A stretch of DNA of 64,000 nt from Heterocephalus glaber (taxonomy: Eukaryota; Chordata; Mammalia; Rodentia; Bathyergidae). The stretch covers positions 39,703,105-39,767,104 of the forward strand of contig NW_004624732.1 in the NCBI RefSeq assembly GCF_000247695.1, given 5' to 3'. Below the pieces are notes generated by a model. That model did no database searches. It saw only the letters and a list, made by a program, of their open reading frames with translations, and was not told the origin of the DNA. A program made the position numbers and the translations under genes. Positions 12,666-23,999 of this stretch are shown in pieces. Numbering within the stretch: the stretch's first letter is position 1; each line of letters begins with the position of its first letter.

Positions 12666-14577
12666 TCAAGACTACCTTTTTTGCCAATATTGTTCTGAAT
12701 TAATTTGATAGTATTCCTTCATCTATTCATGTGTTCAGAAAACTCTGTAATACACCTAAATATGCATGATCCTTGTGACAGTGGGGTAATAACAGAGAAC
12801 CACACTCTTCTTTATTGGTCTCCTTTGTAATACACTGTGATTTTATATTCTCTAATGCATTTTCTTTAAAAACTATTTAACGCATATCTCAATCAAAATT
12901 AAGGTTGGTGAAATGCTGCAGCCTCTTTTTAAAGAAAAGCCATTTATATGTATATTATATGATTAGATCAGGCTACCAATATCAATATCAATAAGCCATG
13001 GCAATGAGCTTGCTCACCTGGTAATGCTATTGACATCGTGAGAAATAATTATAAATAAATTGTAAAGTCATTTTTGGCTGAATTTTAAATTAAAAGAATA
13101 AAATAGATACTGGTGCATTAAAATTTTATTTGAAATATTTAGGGGATTATTTTCACAGTTCCTTCGTAAATTTGTTCATCAGTGCTGTTTGTCATTTTGA
13201 AATTTTTTTGTGAAAGAGCAAAATAAATATTTTACATTTCACATAATGATAAATTGCATGTAAGATAAAAACATGATCATGAATTAAATCATGTAGGTTT
13301 TAAAATTAACACTTTAAAAAAACTATTGTCCCTTTAAAACATAATAGTCAATCTTAGAACATCCTGCATGTAAGCATTGAAATAAGAAGGAATTATATAT
13401 TATTACTGAATAGGCTACTTGCTTTTTAAGATGCAAACAAGAAAAATAAATTATTTGCAAAATAATAAATGAAAAAATTTGGTTGTTACTCGTTTCTCAA
13501 AAAGTACTCTTTTTTTTCTCATAAGAACCTAATTCTGAAAGATTTGAGTGCTTCAAATCTTACCGCATTTCAAATCTTACCCCATCAAATTTTACCCCAT
13601 TCCAAGAATGGGGTAAAATTTAGAACCTTTTATTGCTTAATTATATATTGCTTACACTTATTTAACATCACTTTAACAAATTCTTTCTCATGCTTACAAA
13701 AGTTATGATAATTTTTACAGCACATTTTGATTGGATTGGCCTTTTTAATTTGATCTAGAAGGCCAAAGACTCAAAACTTTCAATAGAGTTATTACTGAGA
13801 TCCTAATAAATATGAATTATAGCACATCACAATCAAAGAATATAACTTGAGACTAGTTAATAAATACAAAAGTAGCAAGAAGAGAGATTTGTATATATTA
13901 GGGAATATAGATATTCAGAAAGTTGTAAAATAGGCATATATAAGTTGAACATACAGGAATTAAAAATGCTTTTCAAAATACACACTTACAATTTATTGGA
14001 ATAAAGTACCACTTTGTGCACAATTAGGAAAAAAGCAAATAAGACCATAGTTGTTGCAATAAAATGATCATTTAATGTATTTTCATTTGCTTCTAATAAC
14101 TAAGAACATGATGTGTGGAAATAAAACACAGAAATAATGTTCTGGATTGTATTTCAAATAGAAATTTCTTAATGTACTTCATAAAATAAAAATAACAAAA
14201 TTAATTTTCATATTGATTTCTGCTCAGTCCATCTACAAAATAATAACCAGTCAATTTACGAGTATTGAAATAATGAGTCAAATACATCTCAAAGAATATA
14301 GTTATCTTTGGCACTGATGGTTGCTTATACCCGATGGTACTGAATAACATATTAGTTTACATATAAAGAGAAATCTTCTGAATTGTCCTAGAATCTTAAC
14401 TTGGTCTTGACTTTTTTCAAACATTTAATCATAAATTTAAAAGAAAATATAAATAAATTGTATGCTGTAGTAAAAAATGTAGGAGAATATTAGATTACAA
14501 AATATATATTGAAAACAAGTGATATTTAACTACAGTAATAAACCTTAAAATATTGTTTAATGAAATGGTAATGATAC
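12666..14577. other. Unassigned 1.9-kb AT-rich stretch
   Basis: No gene or repeat family is recognised, apart from the short repeat-hairpin at 13552-13621 listed separately. Confidence 0.4.
13552..13621. repeat. Short direct repeats ending in a 16-bp perfect hairpin
   Basis: Three near-identical units (13552-13568, 13569-13585, 13586-13600) share the core CAAAT(C/T)TTACC(G/C)CAT. The last unit is followed by its own inverted copy. AAATTTTACCCCATTC (13587-13602) pairs perfectly with GAATGGGGTAAAATTT (13606-13621) across a 3-base loop, CAA. Replication template switching is a likely origin. I see no gene that would use it as a terminator. Confidence 0.9.
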
Positions 14578-14770
14578 CTACCATTTATTGATCTCTTACT
14601 TAGTTTTATGCTAAGCACATCAAATATGCTGTCCTATTATTCTTTAAAAAAAAACCTTCTATTATTAACATTCATACGTACTAAATGAGAAAAATTATCA
14701 GGATTTTCATGTTAGTCTAGTACAGATAGGTACAAAGCCAGCATTCAAAATCATGTGTGGCCACAAAAAC
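14578..14770 (+). repeat. MIR SINE relic
   Basis: The sequence 'accatttattgatctcttac' followed by 'ttttatgctaagcacatc' and 'tactaaatgagaaaaattatc' follows the MIR core order. It is strongly diverged. Confidence 0.65.
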
Positions 14771-15104
14771 AATTTTCTATACTCACACTGCCTCTTACGC
14801 CTCTAGAAATCTCTCAGTTCAGAAAAGGAGTGAAAACACAAACACGTGCAAACAATACAGAGATTTCAAAATAGTGCATGGTTTCTCTTACAGAAAAACT
14901 ATACATACATATTATATATGTATATAAAACATATATATATGACAGACAATATGAAAAATGACAGTGAAAATAAAGGTATTGTAATCTAGCCTACACATCT
15001 AAAAATTCATCTTGATTTAGTACAATTGTCTTGCATATTTTATATTTTCTTTGGCCTATTAGTCTTGTTTTCAATCTGTATATATGATAAGTAACTCTAT
15101 AAGT
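14771..15104. other. Unassigned stretch with AT dinucleotide-rich segment
   Basis: There is an alternating TA-rich segment at about 14905-14940 and otherwise nothing I recognise. Confidence 0.5.
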
Positions 15105-15262
15105 TCTTATAAATAAATGATTATGATGCGGGAAAAATAAAAGGGTTGGAGGGAAGGGGAAAAAAGAATTGAAATGTGTTATGTACACGTACCAGTTTTC
15201 TACAGGGAATGTAATCATGTACAGCAAACATGTACAAGTAGAAGTAAAAGAAAAAATTAAAA
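15105..15262 (+). mobile_element. L1 3' UTR terminal fragment
   Basis: The block 'ggagggaaggggaaaaaag', then 'gtgttatgtacacgtacca', 'gggaatgtaatcatgtacag' and an A-rich end, matches the terminal part of the older L1 subfamily also seen at 22740-23018 and 43430-43560. It is severely 5' truncated. Confidence 0.75.
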
Positions 15263-15479
15263 CCTATATTTCATAAAAAGTAAAGTTCTATGTAAGTATC
15301 CTATAATTTTTAAAATTACTAAAAACATCTTAAGCTTAATTTATAAAATTTACAAAACAAAAATATGTCTAAATGGATGACCTTAAGATCTAAAATTCTG
15401 AATTAAATAATGAGAACTACAATCCAGGGAAACTTTAATAAACATGTTAATAAGCATATAACAACTATTATTAATTATT

Positions 15480-15620
15480 TTAACTATCTTTCATTTAACC
15501 CATGCTATGTGCCTGGTTCTGTAGTTTGTACTTTATACAACTTTCTTCCCTATTCCCACACTATCCCAGAAAGCTATGGGTAATTTTCATGATTTAATAA
15601 GAAAGAAAACTGGTGTTTAG
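15480..15620 (+). repeat. MIR SINE relic
   Basis: The sequence 'catgctatgtgcctggttct', then 'gtactttatacaactttc' and a later 'taataagaaagaaaactgg', follows the MIR consensus order ('tactatgtgccaggcactgt', 'aggaaactg'). Confidence 0.65.
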
Positions 15621-16211
15621 GAATAATTCTCTTGTGTGTGTATACACACGTGTGTGATGTTCAGGTAAAATAAATTAGGAAAATGAAACTGAATTTGTGC
15701 AACAACAAAGTCAAGAAACTTTCTCTTTTATTGCCTGGTAGAGATGAAAGGAAGAAGGATTTAGGTTACAATCCATAGGACTAAAGACAATTGCAAAGAG
15801 GTTAAAGAAGGCATAATTTCCTACCGTAAGGAATTCATAGTGACTAGCTGTTTGGGAATGTATAATTTTAAGGCATGTCAAAATGATGACCTGTCACTTG
15901 ATACAGCTTTTCCCCGTGTGTTCTCATTTCTGTCAGCAAGAGTTTTTCCTTGTGCCTCTCTTGGCCTTGTGTGCTCTTTCCTTGCATTTTCTTTTTAAAG
16001 AGGCAGCATTTTGAGTTGTGTCTTAGTCATAAGAGCATTTTCTTTGATTGTTCTTGGAAAAGTAGCCTCGATCTCATCAATGCACTGCCTTTGTGTATCT
16101 ATTGTTAACTTGTTCATTCTCCCCTCCTCCTCCCCACTAGAATAAACTTTACCAAAGGCGATAAGAGCAATGGAATGCAATGAGCATACCCTATTCATTG
16201 TAGTTCACCTT
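15621..16211. other. Unassigned stretch
   Basis: I see a perfect 14-bp palindrome, GTGTGTATACACAC, at 15636-15649 within a short GT/CA patch. Nothing else is recognised. Confidence 0.4.
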
Positions 16212-16465
16212 AGACCTTAGTAAACTCATTCCACAGGCCAGTTATAGTCTGCAGCCTGTTTGTGTGAATAAAGTTTTATTGAAACACACCATACCCATTC
16301 ACTTACTTATTTTCTATGACTTATTTTTCCATACAAGAGCAGAGCTATGTAAAGCCCTCCGCTGTTATAAAACCTCCAAATTTCAATGACATAATATAGA
16401 TATTGTCAGAGTGTGACCCACACGTCTTTCCCTTGGCCTGCTTTTGTCAGGCTCTTACGCTAAGA
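16212..16465. mobile_element. hAT-Charlie-type DNA transposon relic
   Basis: The block 16248-16340 contains 'cctgtttgtgtgaataaag' and 'ttttattgaaacacac', then 'cccattcacttacttatt', 'tctatgac' and 'gcagagct'. This is the core of the common mammalian non-autonomous hAT (MER-type) element whose consensus reads 'aataaagttttattggaac'. The end of the element is eroded, and I cannot fix the subfamily or terminal repeats by eye. Confidence 0.7.
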
Positions 16466-16899
16466 AAGTTTGTTGTTGTTCTTTTATATTTTTATTTATT
16501 CTTTTATTAGTATAAGTTTATAATGCATAATACATCTATTATTGAGAATTGTTGGTTTACATTTTCTAAAGGAGAAGGAAAAAAGAATAGGGAGGAGAAA
16601 TAACAAAGAGTACGGCCCACAAAATTGAAAATATTAATAAAGTGAGCTTTTCCTTGGAAAAGTGTTCTGAGTTTCACAGATGCACCTTATTGGACAGTTT
16701 TCTTCTGAAAAGATTTAAGGATTCAGACAGTTTGCCTTTTGTATTGCTGAAATCTTCTCGTGGGGCCAACCATTTTATTTTGCTTTTGGGCAAAAGCATG
16801 AATAAAAGGCTGAGGATACATATATTATTCAAGCAGTGATATTGATTATCTTTGCTCATTTTTCATTAGGCAGAGTTAATAGTATTTTTCTCCTTAGAT
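16466..16899. other. Unassigned stretch
   Basis: The piece 16490-16575 may be the antisense of an L1 3' end, but the match is weak. The rest is unrecognised. Confidence 0.35.
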
Positions 16900-16901
16900 A
16901 A

Positions 16902-16932
16902 CAGCAACAACAACAACAACAACAACAACAAA
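16902..16932. repeat. (CAA)n microsatellite
   Basis: There are about ten uninterrupted CAA units, then an A run. Confidence 0.95.
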
Positions 16933-16933
16933 A

Positions 16934-17649
16934 ACCTCTGAGAGATATAATATTTACCTATTTAGCTTTCTTCCAACACATATTTTGCACCATGGATGAA
17001 GAACACAAATCTTTTACCAAAGTCAGATTTTTTTCACCACAAACAATATGTAGATCATTATGAAGCATGAAATCGGTACCACCACAGGCATTTCAATTAT
17101 GAAACGTGATATTTGTATTTCAATGATCCCCAAAGCTGTGGATGTGCAATATATATATGCTGAACACAGCTTGGTTCTTCCTGACACTTTCTTCAGTACC
17201 TTTTTATTTTTCTCTGATCAGAAATGGTGAGACAGTTTCCTAAGGGTAGCTTTCAATGACTTTTTCTCACATAGTTTATCTTGTATTTATGCCTATACAA
17301 ATAATTTCAGTATTATTTGCTTTTCTGAGAAAATTGCATGTTTGACTTTGAGGAGATACTTCTGTCAAATTAATTAGGAGTGATCCAATTGTTTTGATGA
17401 GTCTGACAAAAAAGCAAATTGATCATTTGGCTACAGAATATTTCAGTTTGCCCTCTATTTCCCATTTTCATCTTATCTTATACTTCATGTTTTTATACAC
17501 TTAATAAGCCAATCCTTGAAAAATGTATTCTCTGTTATCAAGTTTCTCAAGTTCATAGGAACAAAAGATGTGAACACAATTTTTAAAATTATATTTTTTA
17601 GTACAGTATGGTTTATTATGGTCATTTCTTATAGACTTTACCAGGAGAA
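16934..17649. other. Unassigned stretch
   Basis: No gene or repeat is recognised. Confidence 0.4.
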
Positions 17650-17652
17650 AGA

Positions 17653-17663
17653 CACACACATAT

Positions 17664-17708
<45 letters not shown>

Positions 17709-17718
17709 CATGCACACA
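17653..17718. repeat. (CA)n microsatellite with interruptions
   Basis: The CA repeat has an uninterrupted core at 17665-17705, flanked by 'catatgcac' and 'catgcatgcac' variants. The open frames across it on both strands (17501-17773) only reflect Thr-His and Cys-Val dipeptide translation of the repeat. Confidence 0.97.
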
Positions 17719-17719
17719 G

Positions 17720-20256
17720 AGACATTGGAATTTGAAAACAAATATTGCTAAATACTATAGCAAACATCATTAAATGTGGGAGAAATACACTGAGGGGACT
17801 TTAAAAATGAATCTCTATGTTAAGAGGAAATGGTGTACTCACTAAAATAATTAAAAAGAATACTGGGAATAATAGAAACTGCAGATATCTGATCAGCAAG
17901 ATAGCGAAATAAGTAAGACTAAACCAAGTAAGAACATAAAGGACCAAATGATCAGTTAAAAAAATAAAATCAATTTAATTTACTCTTCAAGACTTTTTCA
18001 GACAATAAGAGCAATACCATGTGCACTATATAATCCCATCATTAACTTAAGTAACTTTAAAGAAACAACATCAATGAATACTGTGTTTTAAATAACTAGT
18101 AGTGAATTTTTACTGTGCAACAGGAAAATTGTTAAGAGACACTATTGCAATTTAGTGAATTATTTGAAGCACAAAGTAAAAATGAGGTAGAATAAAGGTA
18201 AATCTATCTTGGAGAAGTCATTTCTGTGTGTAATTATTTTAATGTGAAAAGTATAATATTTTAGTAAAAGAAATTCACAGAAATAAATCATTTTTTAGCT
18301 TTTTAATATATCATACCATGAGAAATCCTAGAAGTAATCACTAGGAAGAAACATAAATTTTGTTATTTGTTAGTTTGAATGTTGAATTAGAGCATTTTGT
18401 TAGGATAAATTTTTAACAAACAGAGAAGATATCTGGAGTTAATGGATCAGCACCTTACCTCTGTTCAGTTGTACTGAAGGAAAATTAGGGTTTGTTTTGT
18501 TAGGGAATTTTTCCACAGTTGAGGTCCTCTGTGAAAACTGTCATAGCTCTATATTCTGGGACCCTTTGATGAAAAGGCTGCCTTTTTCATCATAGAAGAG
18601 AATAATTTCATCTTTTGGGGATACCCAGAGTGCTGAAGCTACTCCCTTATCGTATATCTGATTGTGTTGAACTCCTCTAAGCCCTAAAGGCAATGTGTTA
18701 TGTCCTCTATTTATGCTGGTAGGAGAAGGAAATGCAATGATTTTTGCTATTTTTATTAGGTTGGTTTAGAAATGAAATATTTTTCAAAACTTATGATTAA
18801 TAAAAGTTTGTTCCATTTTTTGTGATTTTTTATAATCCTGTTACAACTCTGCTCTATTCTACGGATTGCTGTGGTCCCCTCTTTAGACACCTGCTCTACC
18901 CACTCCTGTAAGAAGAGATTTTACTTCATTTCCCAAGAATTAAATACCCTCAGTAGACAAAAATTCAATTTCAAGCATAAAGGTAGATGGAATTAAGAAG
19001 CCAGGTATCTAAGGTAGATTGATCTTAACCTTTTATTGCTATGTTCCTGGAAGAAGTTTGTATTTTTCCTGTTTTTTTCCCCCACTTCTCTTGTCTGTCC
19101 ATGATATAACAACAGGAGATCATGTCTGTATTTCACATAAACCTTTCCTTTGCCCAGTTCTGATGCAGGTTAACTTCATACCTGTGTCCAACAGCAGTGT
19201 TTTCTGATTCAGAGCAAGTAAGGAAATCAGTGTACTGACAGGTTTTAGAATCCTGTGTATGAATAATAGAAATCATATTCAAAGAATTTGTTGTGTCAAA
19301 CATTTCAGAACTGAGAGGCACATGATTAATATAAACTGCTGGTACCATATCCATATTCTCTGTGGGGAGATCCCTTGCATGCTAGTGGTTTTCTTCAACT
19401 CTGCTTGGCCAAAGGATCAAAAACAAAGACCAAGAAAGAAGAACTATTGAGTTAACATGGTACCTAGGAGACTATCACAATCTCACTGTATTTTTTCTTC
19501 TTATATAGTGGCTTAGGACTCCCAGTGTGATTGTCCGAACATGCCAGGGCAAAGCAACAAAACCTCTTATGTTTAGCTTCAGGAGTTATGCAACCTCACT
19601 TTTCTCATACATTTCTATTCTTTTTTTTTTTTTTGCCAAAGCAATCATCATCTAGATAACATTTAAACAGTTATAAGGTTAAGAAATAACGGAACGCACT
19701 CCTCAAGGAGAACAGTGTCAAAGAATCTTGTCTGTATTCATCACACCATATATTTTTGGATCACATCAATGAAATTCCTGAATCCATATCATTGATTGGA
19801 AGTTTATTTTTTTGGAGAAGCCACACAAATACAACCTGATTTCTGTTAATTATTTTTTGCAATAACAAAAATAACAGAGCTAATCTATCAATTGATCAGT
19901 TATCTGGAATTACATCTTAGGCCAAATATTATTTCATTGTGTATGGATCATGTCTATCCTTCCAATAAGTCCTCAGGTTTTCTAAAAAATAGCAAGATTG
20001 GGAATTAATTCCCAGTATTTTTTTTCAATTTTGCTTTGATGAATTTATAATGATCCCACTAAATGGGGGTGGAATGAATCAGATTCTCTTAGCAACTGGT
20101 AACTATCAAAGAAGCCTGACTTTCTCAGTTGTTGAAGTAGATAAAGAGTAAAAAATATTCACATTAGAAATATTATAACAACATTATAAATATATTGAAT
20201 CATATCTGCCTGTTATATATTAATTGAAAAAAATCTTATAAGTAAAACATGAGTAT
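17720..20256. other. Unassigned 2.5-kb stretch
   Basis: No gene is recognised. Short frames at 19019-19450 lie on both strands without a family signature. A 15-base T run is at about 19620-19634. Old unrecognised repeats are possible. Confidence 0.4.
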
Positions 20257-20370
20257 GAAAGGAAAAAAATTTTTTTTTTTTGTATCTGGGACCGAACTCA
20301 GGACCCTGCACTTGTGAAGCAGGCGGCAGAACCACTGAGCTACATCCCAGGCCTGAAAAGAAAAATTTTA
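20257..20370 (-). mobile_element. ID SINE, minus strand
   Basis: The T tract at 20270-20281 is the A tail read backwards. It is followed by 'gggaccgaactcaggaccct' (B box), 'ggcggcagaaccactgagct' (A-box side) and 'acatcccaggcc' (5' end, about 20353). The flanks 'tgaaaggaaaaaaatttt' and 'tgaaaagaaaaatttta' are similar and probably are the diverged target duplication, although A-rich sequence weakens that. Confidence 0.88.
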
Positions 20371-20435
20371 TTAAATGAGCCCATAGAGGTAATGTGAGAA
20401 AATTAAGAACATGTACTCCAAAAAGCTAGTGTATT

Positions 20436-20491
20436 GGGCTGGGGATTTAGCTCAGTGGTTCCGGCGCCAGCCTAGTGCATTAAGGTAAGGA
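20436..20491 (+). mobile_element. Truncated ID SINE
   Basis: The first 40 bases (gggctggggatttagctcag, then gttccggcgcc) match the ID 5' end very well. The body then decays at 'agcctagtgcattaagg' and lacks the B box and A tail. Loss of the 3' half is unusual for a SINE and implies a later deletion, or an insertion followed by recombination. Confidence 0.8.
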
Positions 20492-21124
20492 GCAAGCAGA
20501 AATAACATATGAAAACTTTATATGAAAGTTATAAATCTAATGCGTAGAAAGACTTCTACAGTTTTCATCTATGTAGTTCATACCCAGGACAGTGTTGCAG
20601 TTAAAAGGAAACAGTCCATGAAAGCAGAAAATTTTGAAATAATTCAGTCTTTTGCTCGACTTGTACTTCTTGAAATATCATGAAGGTGACAAATAGTTCA
20701 GAGGAATTGTTTCAAAATATTTTTATTTTTCTCTGTCTTTGACAGGCCTGCCACATCATAGCACCTCCTTCATGTCTTATTTGAAAAGCCTATGGTTTTA
20801 AAATCTCCATCTACAACCCCTGCCCTGGCCATCTTTTATTCATGTTTCCTCTCCTCTTGATTTTATTTCTTTTTTTATGGTTCTTGGAAATTGACTAGGT
20901 CTCTTTTTCAAGGGCTAGCAAATTTGAACTGGAAAACTCTCAGTGTGTGTAAGATCACATGAAACAGCACCTACTCAAGTAGCATGTTTATCAAATATTT
21001 TTATTTTATCACTCAATTGCTTTTTTCACGAGATCTGAAATTTCTGCACTTTTCATCATTCTCTCATTGAAAAAGTATAGGAAAAGAGTAGAATTAGAAA
21101 GAATACATCATGATCAGGTACCTG
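20492..21124. other. Unassigned stretch
   Basis: No gene or repeat is recognised. Confidence 0.4.
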
Positions 21125-21945
21125 GCATCCCTCCTCAAGTTTTTTCTTTTGAGAAGTGTCTATTCATTTCAATTGCCCAGTTTTTGATTGGCTCTTTTTT
21201 GGGGGGGGGGTCTAAATTTTGAGTTCTTTAGTCTTTAATTTTCCATTGGTAGAGTAGCTGGCAAAATTCTTTTTTCCTATACTAGATGTTTCTCTTGTCA
21301 CTCTTCACTCCTTTACTCTGTAGAATCTATTTTCTTTATACAATCCCAATTGTTGATTCTTGGTGTTATTTACTATGCTGTCAGTGTCTTATTCATGAAG
21401 TTTTTTCCTGTGCCTATCATGTCAAGTGTTTCCCTTATGCTATCTTCCATCTGTTTAAAAGTTTTTCCTTTTATATATGGGTCTTTGATAAATTTTGATT
21501 TGAAGTTAATATAGAATGAGAGAAAATGATTTAGTTGTAATCCTCCATGTATGGATATCTAGTTTTCCCAGCAGGATTTGTTGAAGAATGTTGCTTTTCT
21601 CCAGCATAAGTTTTGATTCCTTTCTAAAAACAACAGATGGCTGCTGGTGTGCATTTGTCTCTGTTGTCTTCTGTTCTATTCCATTGGTCTACACGTCTGT
21701 TTGTGTGTCACTTTCACGTTGTTTTGGTTACTATGACTTTGTAGTATTACCTGAAGTACAATACTGTGATCCCTCCAGCATTGCTTTTTTTCCTCAGGAT
21801 TGTATTTGTTATTTGGAGTCTTTTTTGATTTCATATAAAATTTAGAACGTTTTACTCTGTGAAGAACATTTGTATCTTAGTAGAGATGGCATTTAATCTG
21901 TGACCACTTTTGGTGTTATGACCATTTTAACAATATTAGTTCTAG
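21125..21945 (-). mobile_element. L1 ORF2 C-terminal fragment, minus strand
   Basis: Read on the minus strand, the segment starts near 'aatattgttaaaatggtc', equivalent to the truncation point of the 10957 copy. It proceeds toward the 'cttctcaaaagaaaaaact' region (residues like NRHFS). It contains many stops and frame shifts and a run of ten Gs at 21201-21210 on the plus strand. It seems to be interrupted at its 5' side by the inverted L1 at 21946. Confidence 0.75.
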
Positions 21946-22667
21946 GAAGTGTTTATTCATTCCCTTGTCCCAGTTTTGGTTGGGTCTTTCATTTTTCAAG
22001 TCTACTTTTTGAGTTCTGTGTATATTTATAGATATTAGTCCTCTCTCCAAGGAATGGTTGGCAAATTTTTTTTTCCCATTCTGTAGGTTGAATTTTCACT
22101 GCTGGTTGTTTCTTTTGCTATACAGAAGCCTTTTCATTTGATATATTCCCATTTGTTGACTGTCATTATATTTCCTGTGCAACTAACGTTCTGTTCAGAA
22201 AGTCCTTGCCTATGCCTATGACTTCAAGAATTTTACCTATATTGTCTTCCAGCAAATTAAGTGTTTCTGTTCTAACATTTACGTTTTCGACACATTTTGA
22301 TTTTAGTTTAGTACAAGGTGAGATATATGGTGGGTCTAGATCAACTTTCCACGTTATACATAGTTTTTCTAATATGTCCATTAACAAATGAATAGATCAA
22401 AATGTAGTACTTACAGGCAATGGAGTATTATTCTACCATAAAAAAAGAAAAACTGAGACATTTATAGGAAAATTAGTGCACTTTGAAACCACAAAGCCAA
22501 ATCAGGTACAGAAGTTTAAATGTCACATTGTTTCTCTTATATGAGAAACTAAGAGAAAAGTAAAGAGCACAATAAAAGATATGTAAGAAGAAGTTCAGAG
22601 ACAGATCATTCGCAAAAGGAAATTGATTCAGAGATGCAACGAAGGAGGAAGGTGGAGGAAAGGGCAT

Positions 22668-23018
22668 GAAAAAAGGAATTAAGATGCATTATGCACATAC
22701 ACCAACTCCAAACAAGGAATGCAAATATTATGTACTGCAAATGTGCACAAAAGAAGAAAGAAGATCAAGAGATGGATGTAGGGGGAAGGGAGGTAAGGAT
22801 GAAAAAAGGAATTAATATGTGTTATGTAGGGCCGGGGATTTAGCTCAGTGGTTCCGCCGCCTGCCTTGCAAGTGCAAGGACCCAAGTTCGATCCCAGGTA
22901 CCAAAAAACAAACAAACAAAAAAACAAACAAAATATGTGTTATGTACATGTACCAACACCTCAAGGGAATTTAAACATTATGTACTAGAAATATGTGCTA
23001 ATAAAAATTATCTGAAGA
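22668..23018 (+). repeat. Tandem duplication of an L1 3' UTR end
   Basis: A unit starting 'gaaaaaaggaattaa' at 22668 recurs at 22801, period about 133 bases. Both continue with 'ttatg(c/t)acat(a/g)(c/t)accaac', 'aaggaatg' or 'agggaatt', and 'attatgtact'. The second unit is interrupted by the ID at 22829-22931. Confidence 0.8.
22814..22946 (+). mobile_element. ID SINE with perfect 15-bp target duplications
   Basis: The body at 22829-22902 is near consensus, with A box, the CCGCCGCCTGCC interior, and B box 'gttcgatccc'. It is followed by a CA-interrupted A tail to 22931. AATATGTGTTATGTA occurs exactly at 22814-22828 and 22932-22946. The host is the second copy of the duplicated L1 3' UTR, so this insertion is younger than both the L1 and its duplication. 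Confidence 0.96.
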
Positions 23019-23086
23019 AAGACAGTATTAGTTCTGCTAATTCATGAACAAGGGAAATCTTTTTATTTTCTACTGTCTTATTTAAT

Positions 23087-23178
23087 ACCAATTGACTCAA
23101 CTATATCACTCCTGGGTATATTCCCAAAATAATTAAATACAGTATATTAGAGAATCACATGCATGCCCATGTTTTTTT
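23087..23178 (+). mobile_element. Old L1 ORF2 fragment, left half of a split element
   Basis: The sequence 'tcactcctgggtatattccc' and 'aatcacatgcatgcccatgt' match the late ORF2 block (residues LGIFP and SDICTPMF-like in younger copies). It breaks off at 23178 where a minus-strand L1 begins with its T tract, and resumes at 23481. Confidence 0.75.
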
Positions 23179-23480
23179 ACTAATTATATTGGTACATTTA
23201 AGGTGTAAAATATAATGACATTCATGATTGGAAATGTGCACCTTTACATAATCCATCTTGGTTCATATTTTTTCCCCATTCCCCTGGCCTCTCTTCAACA
23301 CCTCCACCCCTCCCTATCTACAAAGACTTTGTTTCCATTTTTTTCTTTCTCTCATATTAATTCCATTCCCTTCTTTCTTTTCCCCTACCACTCCCATTTC
23401 CCTTTCCCTTTTGCACCTTTTCTTTCTCTTTCACATTATCTATTATACCTTGTAGACCTTATTTACATTTTCACTTTCAG
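23172..23480 (-). mobile_element. L1 3' UTR fragment inserted in an older L1
   Basis: The T tract at 23172-23178, 'attggtacatttaaggtg' and the pyrimidine-rich block to 23455 are the reverse complement of the 3' UTR seen at 12400-12660 and 32160-32454. It sits between the two halves of the plus-strand old L1. I could not identify clean target duplications. Confidence 0.85.
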
Positions 23481-23880
23481 TTCACAATGGTTAAAATGAA
23501 ATAATAGCCCAGGTGTCTGTCAGCCAGTGAATGGATAAAGAACATATGTATATACATAATATAGCAAAATATAAAGTCATGCCCTTTTCAGAAAATGGAT
23601 GGAACTAGAGATTACCATTTAATCAAAATAAGCCAAATACACAAAAGTAAATATTGCATGATTTTGCTTACAAGAAAAAGATAAATAATAAACTAAATGA
23701 AAGATTACAGGAAACTAATAGTAGAATTTTGGTGATAGAGGAAGGCTTCAGTGGAGGGAGGACAAAAGAAAGAGGTGGTAATAAGTTTGAAAATGATGAA
23801 GATAATGTGAACTTACATACTAATTTCCCAAATCAAACATCACCATCCAATATTACGAATATGCTCCAATAAAATTTTTT
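23481..23880 (+). mobile_element. Old L1 3' end, right half of a split element
   Basis: The sequence resumes with 'ttcacaatgg', then 'cagccagtgaatggataaag' and 'aaatggatggaactagagat', in the order expected after the block ending at 23178. It ends with 'atgctccaataaaatttt'. Divergence from the younger L1s is high. Confidence 0.75.
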
Positions 23881-23999
23881 AAAAATGAAAAACTTTCTGG
23901 AACATTAACAATCTAAATCTATTTATCTGGAAATGGATATGTCAAATAGCAATATAATCTCAACAAATGTTGCAGAGTGTTGCCTAAACATATATTTGT

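Larger units (their letters stand above)
21946..23030 (+). mobile_element. L1 3' end with 5' inversion (twin-primed)
   Basis: The part 21946-22386 is antisense ORF2 (on the minus strand, residues such as LNVRTETLNLLEDNIG and VGKDF-like IGKDF). From 22387 the strand flips and the later ORF2 motif 'caatggagtattattctacc' (MEYYSTIKK-like) reads in sense, then the 3' UTR. The order, with the inverted piece outermost and the sense 3' end adjacent and missing about 300 bases between the two parts, is the standard outcome of twin priming. The 3' end is tandemly duplicated, and the second copy holds an ID SINE. Confidence 0.8.

Noticed and set aside
15636..15649. 14-bp palindrome GTGTGTATACACAC
   Set aside because: It sits in a GT/CA patch where such symmetry is expected by chance.
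17501..17773. Cys-Val and Thr-His rich frames on opposite strands
   Set aside because: They are translations of the CA microsatellite.
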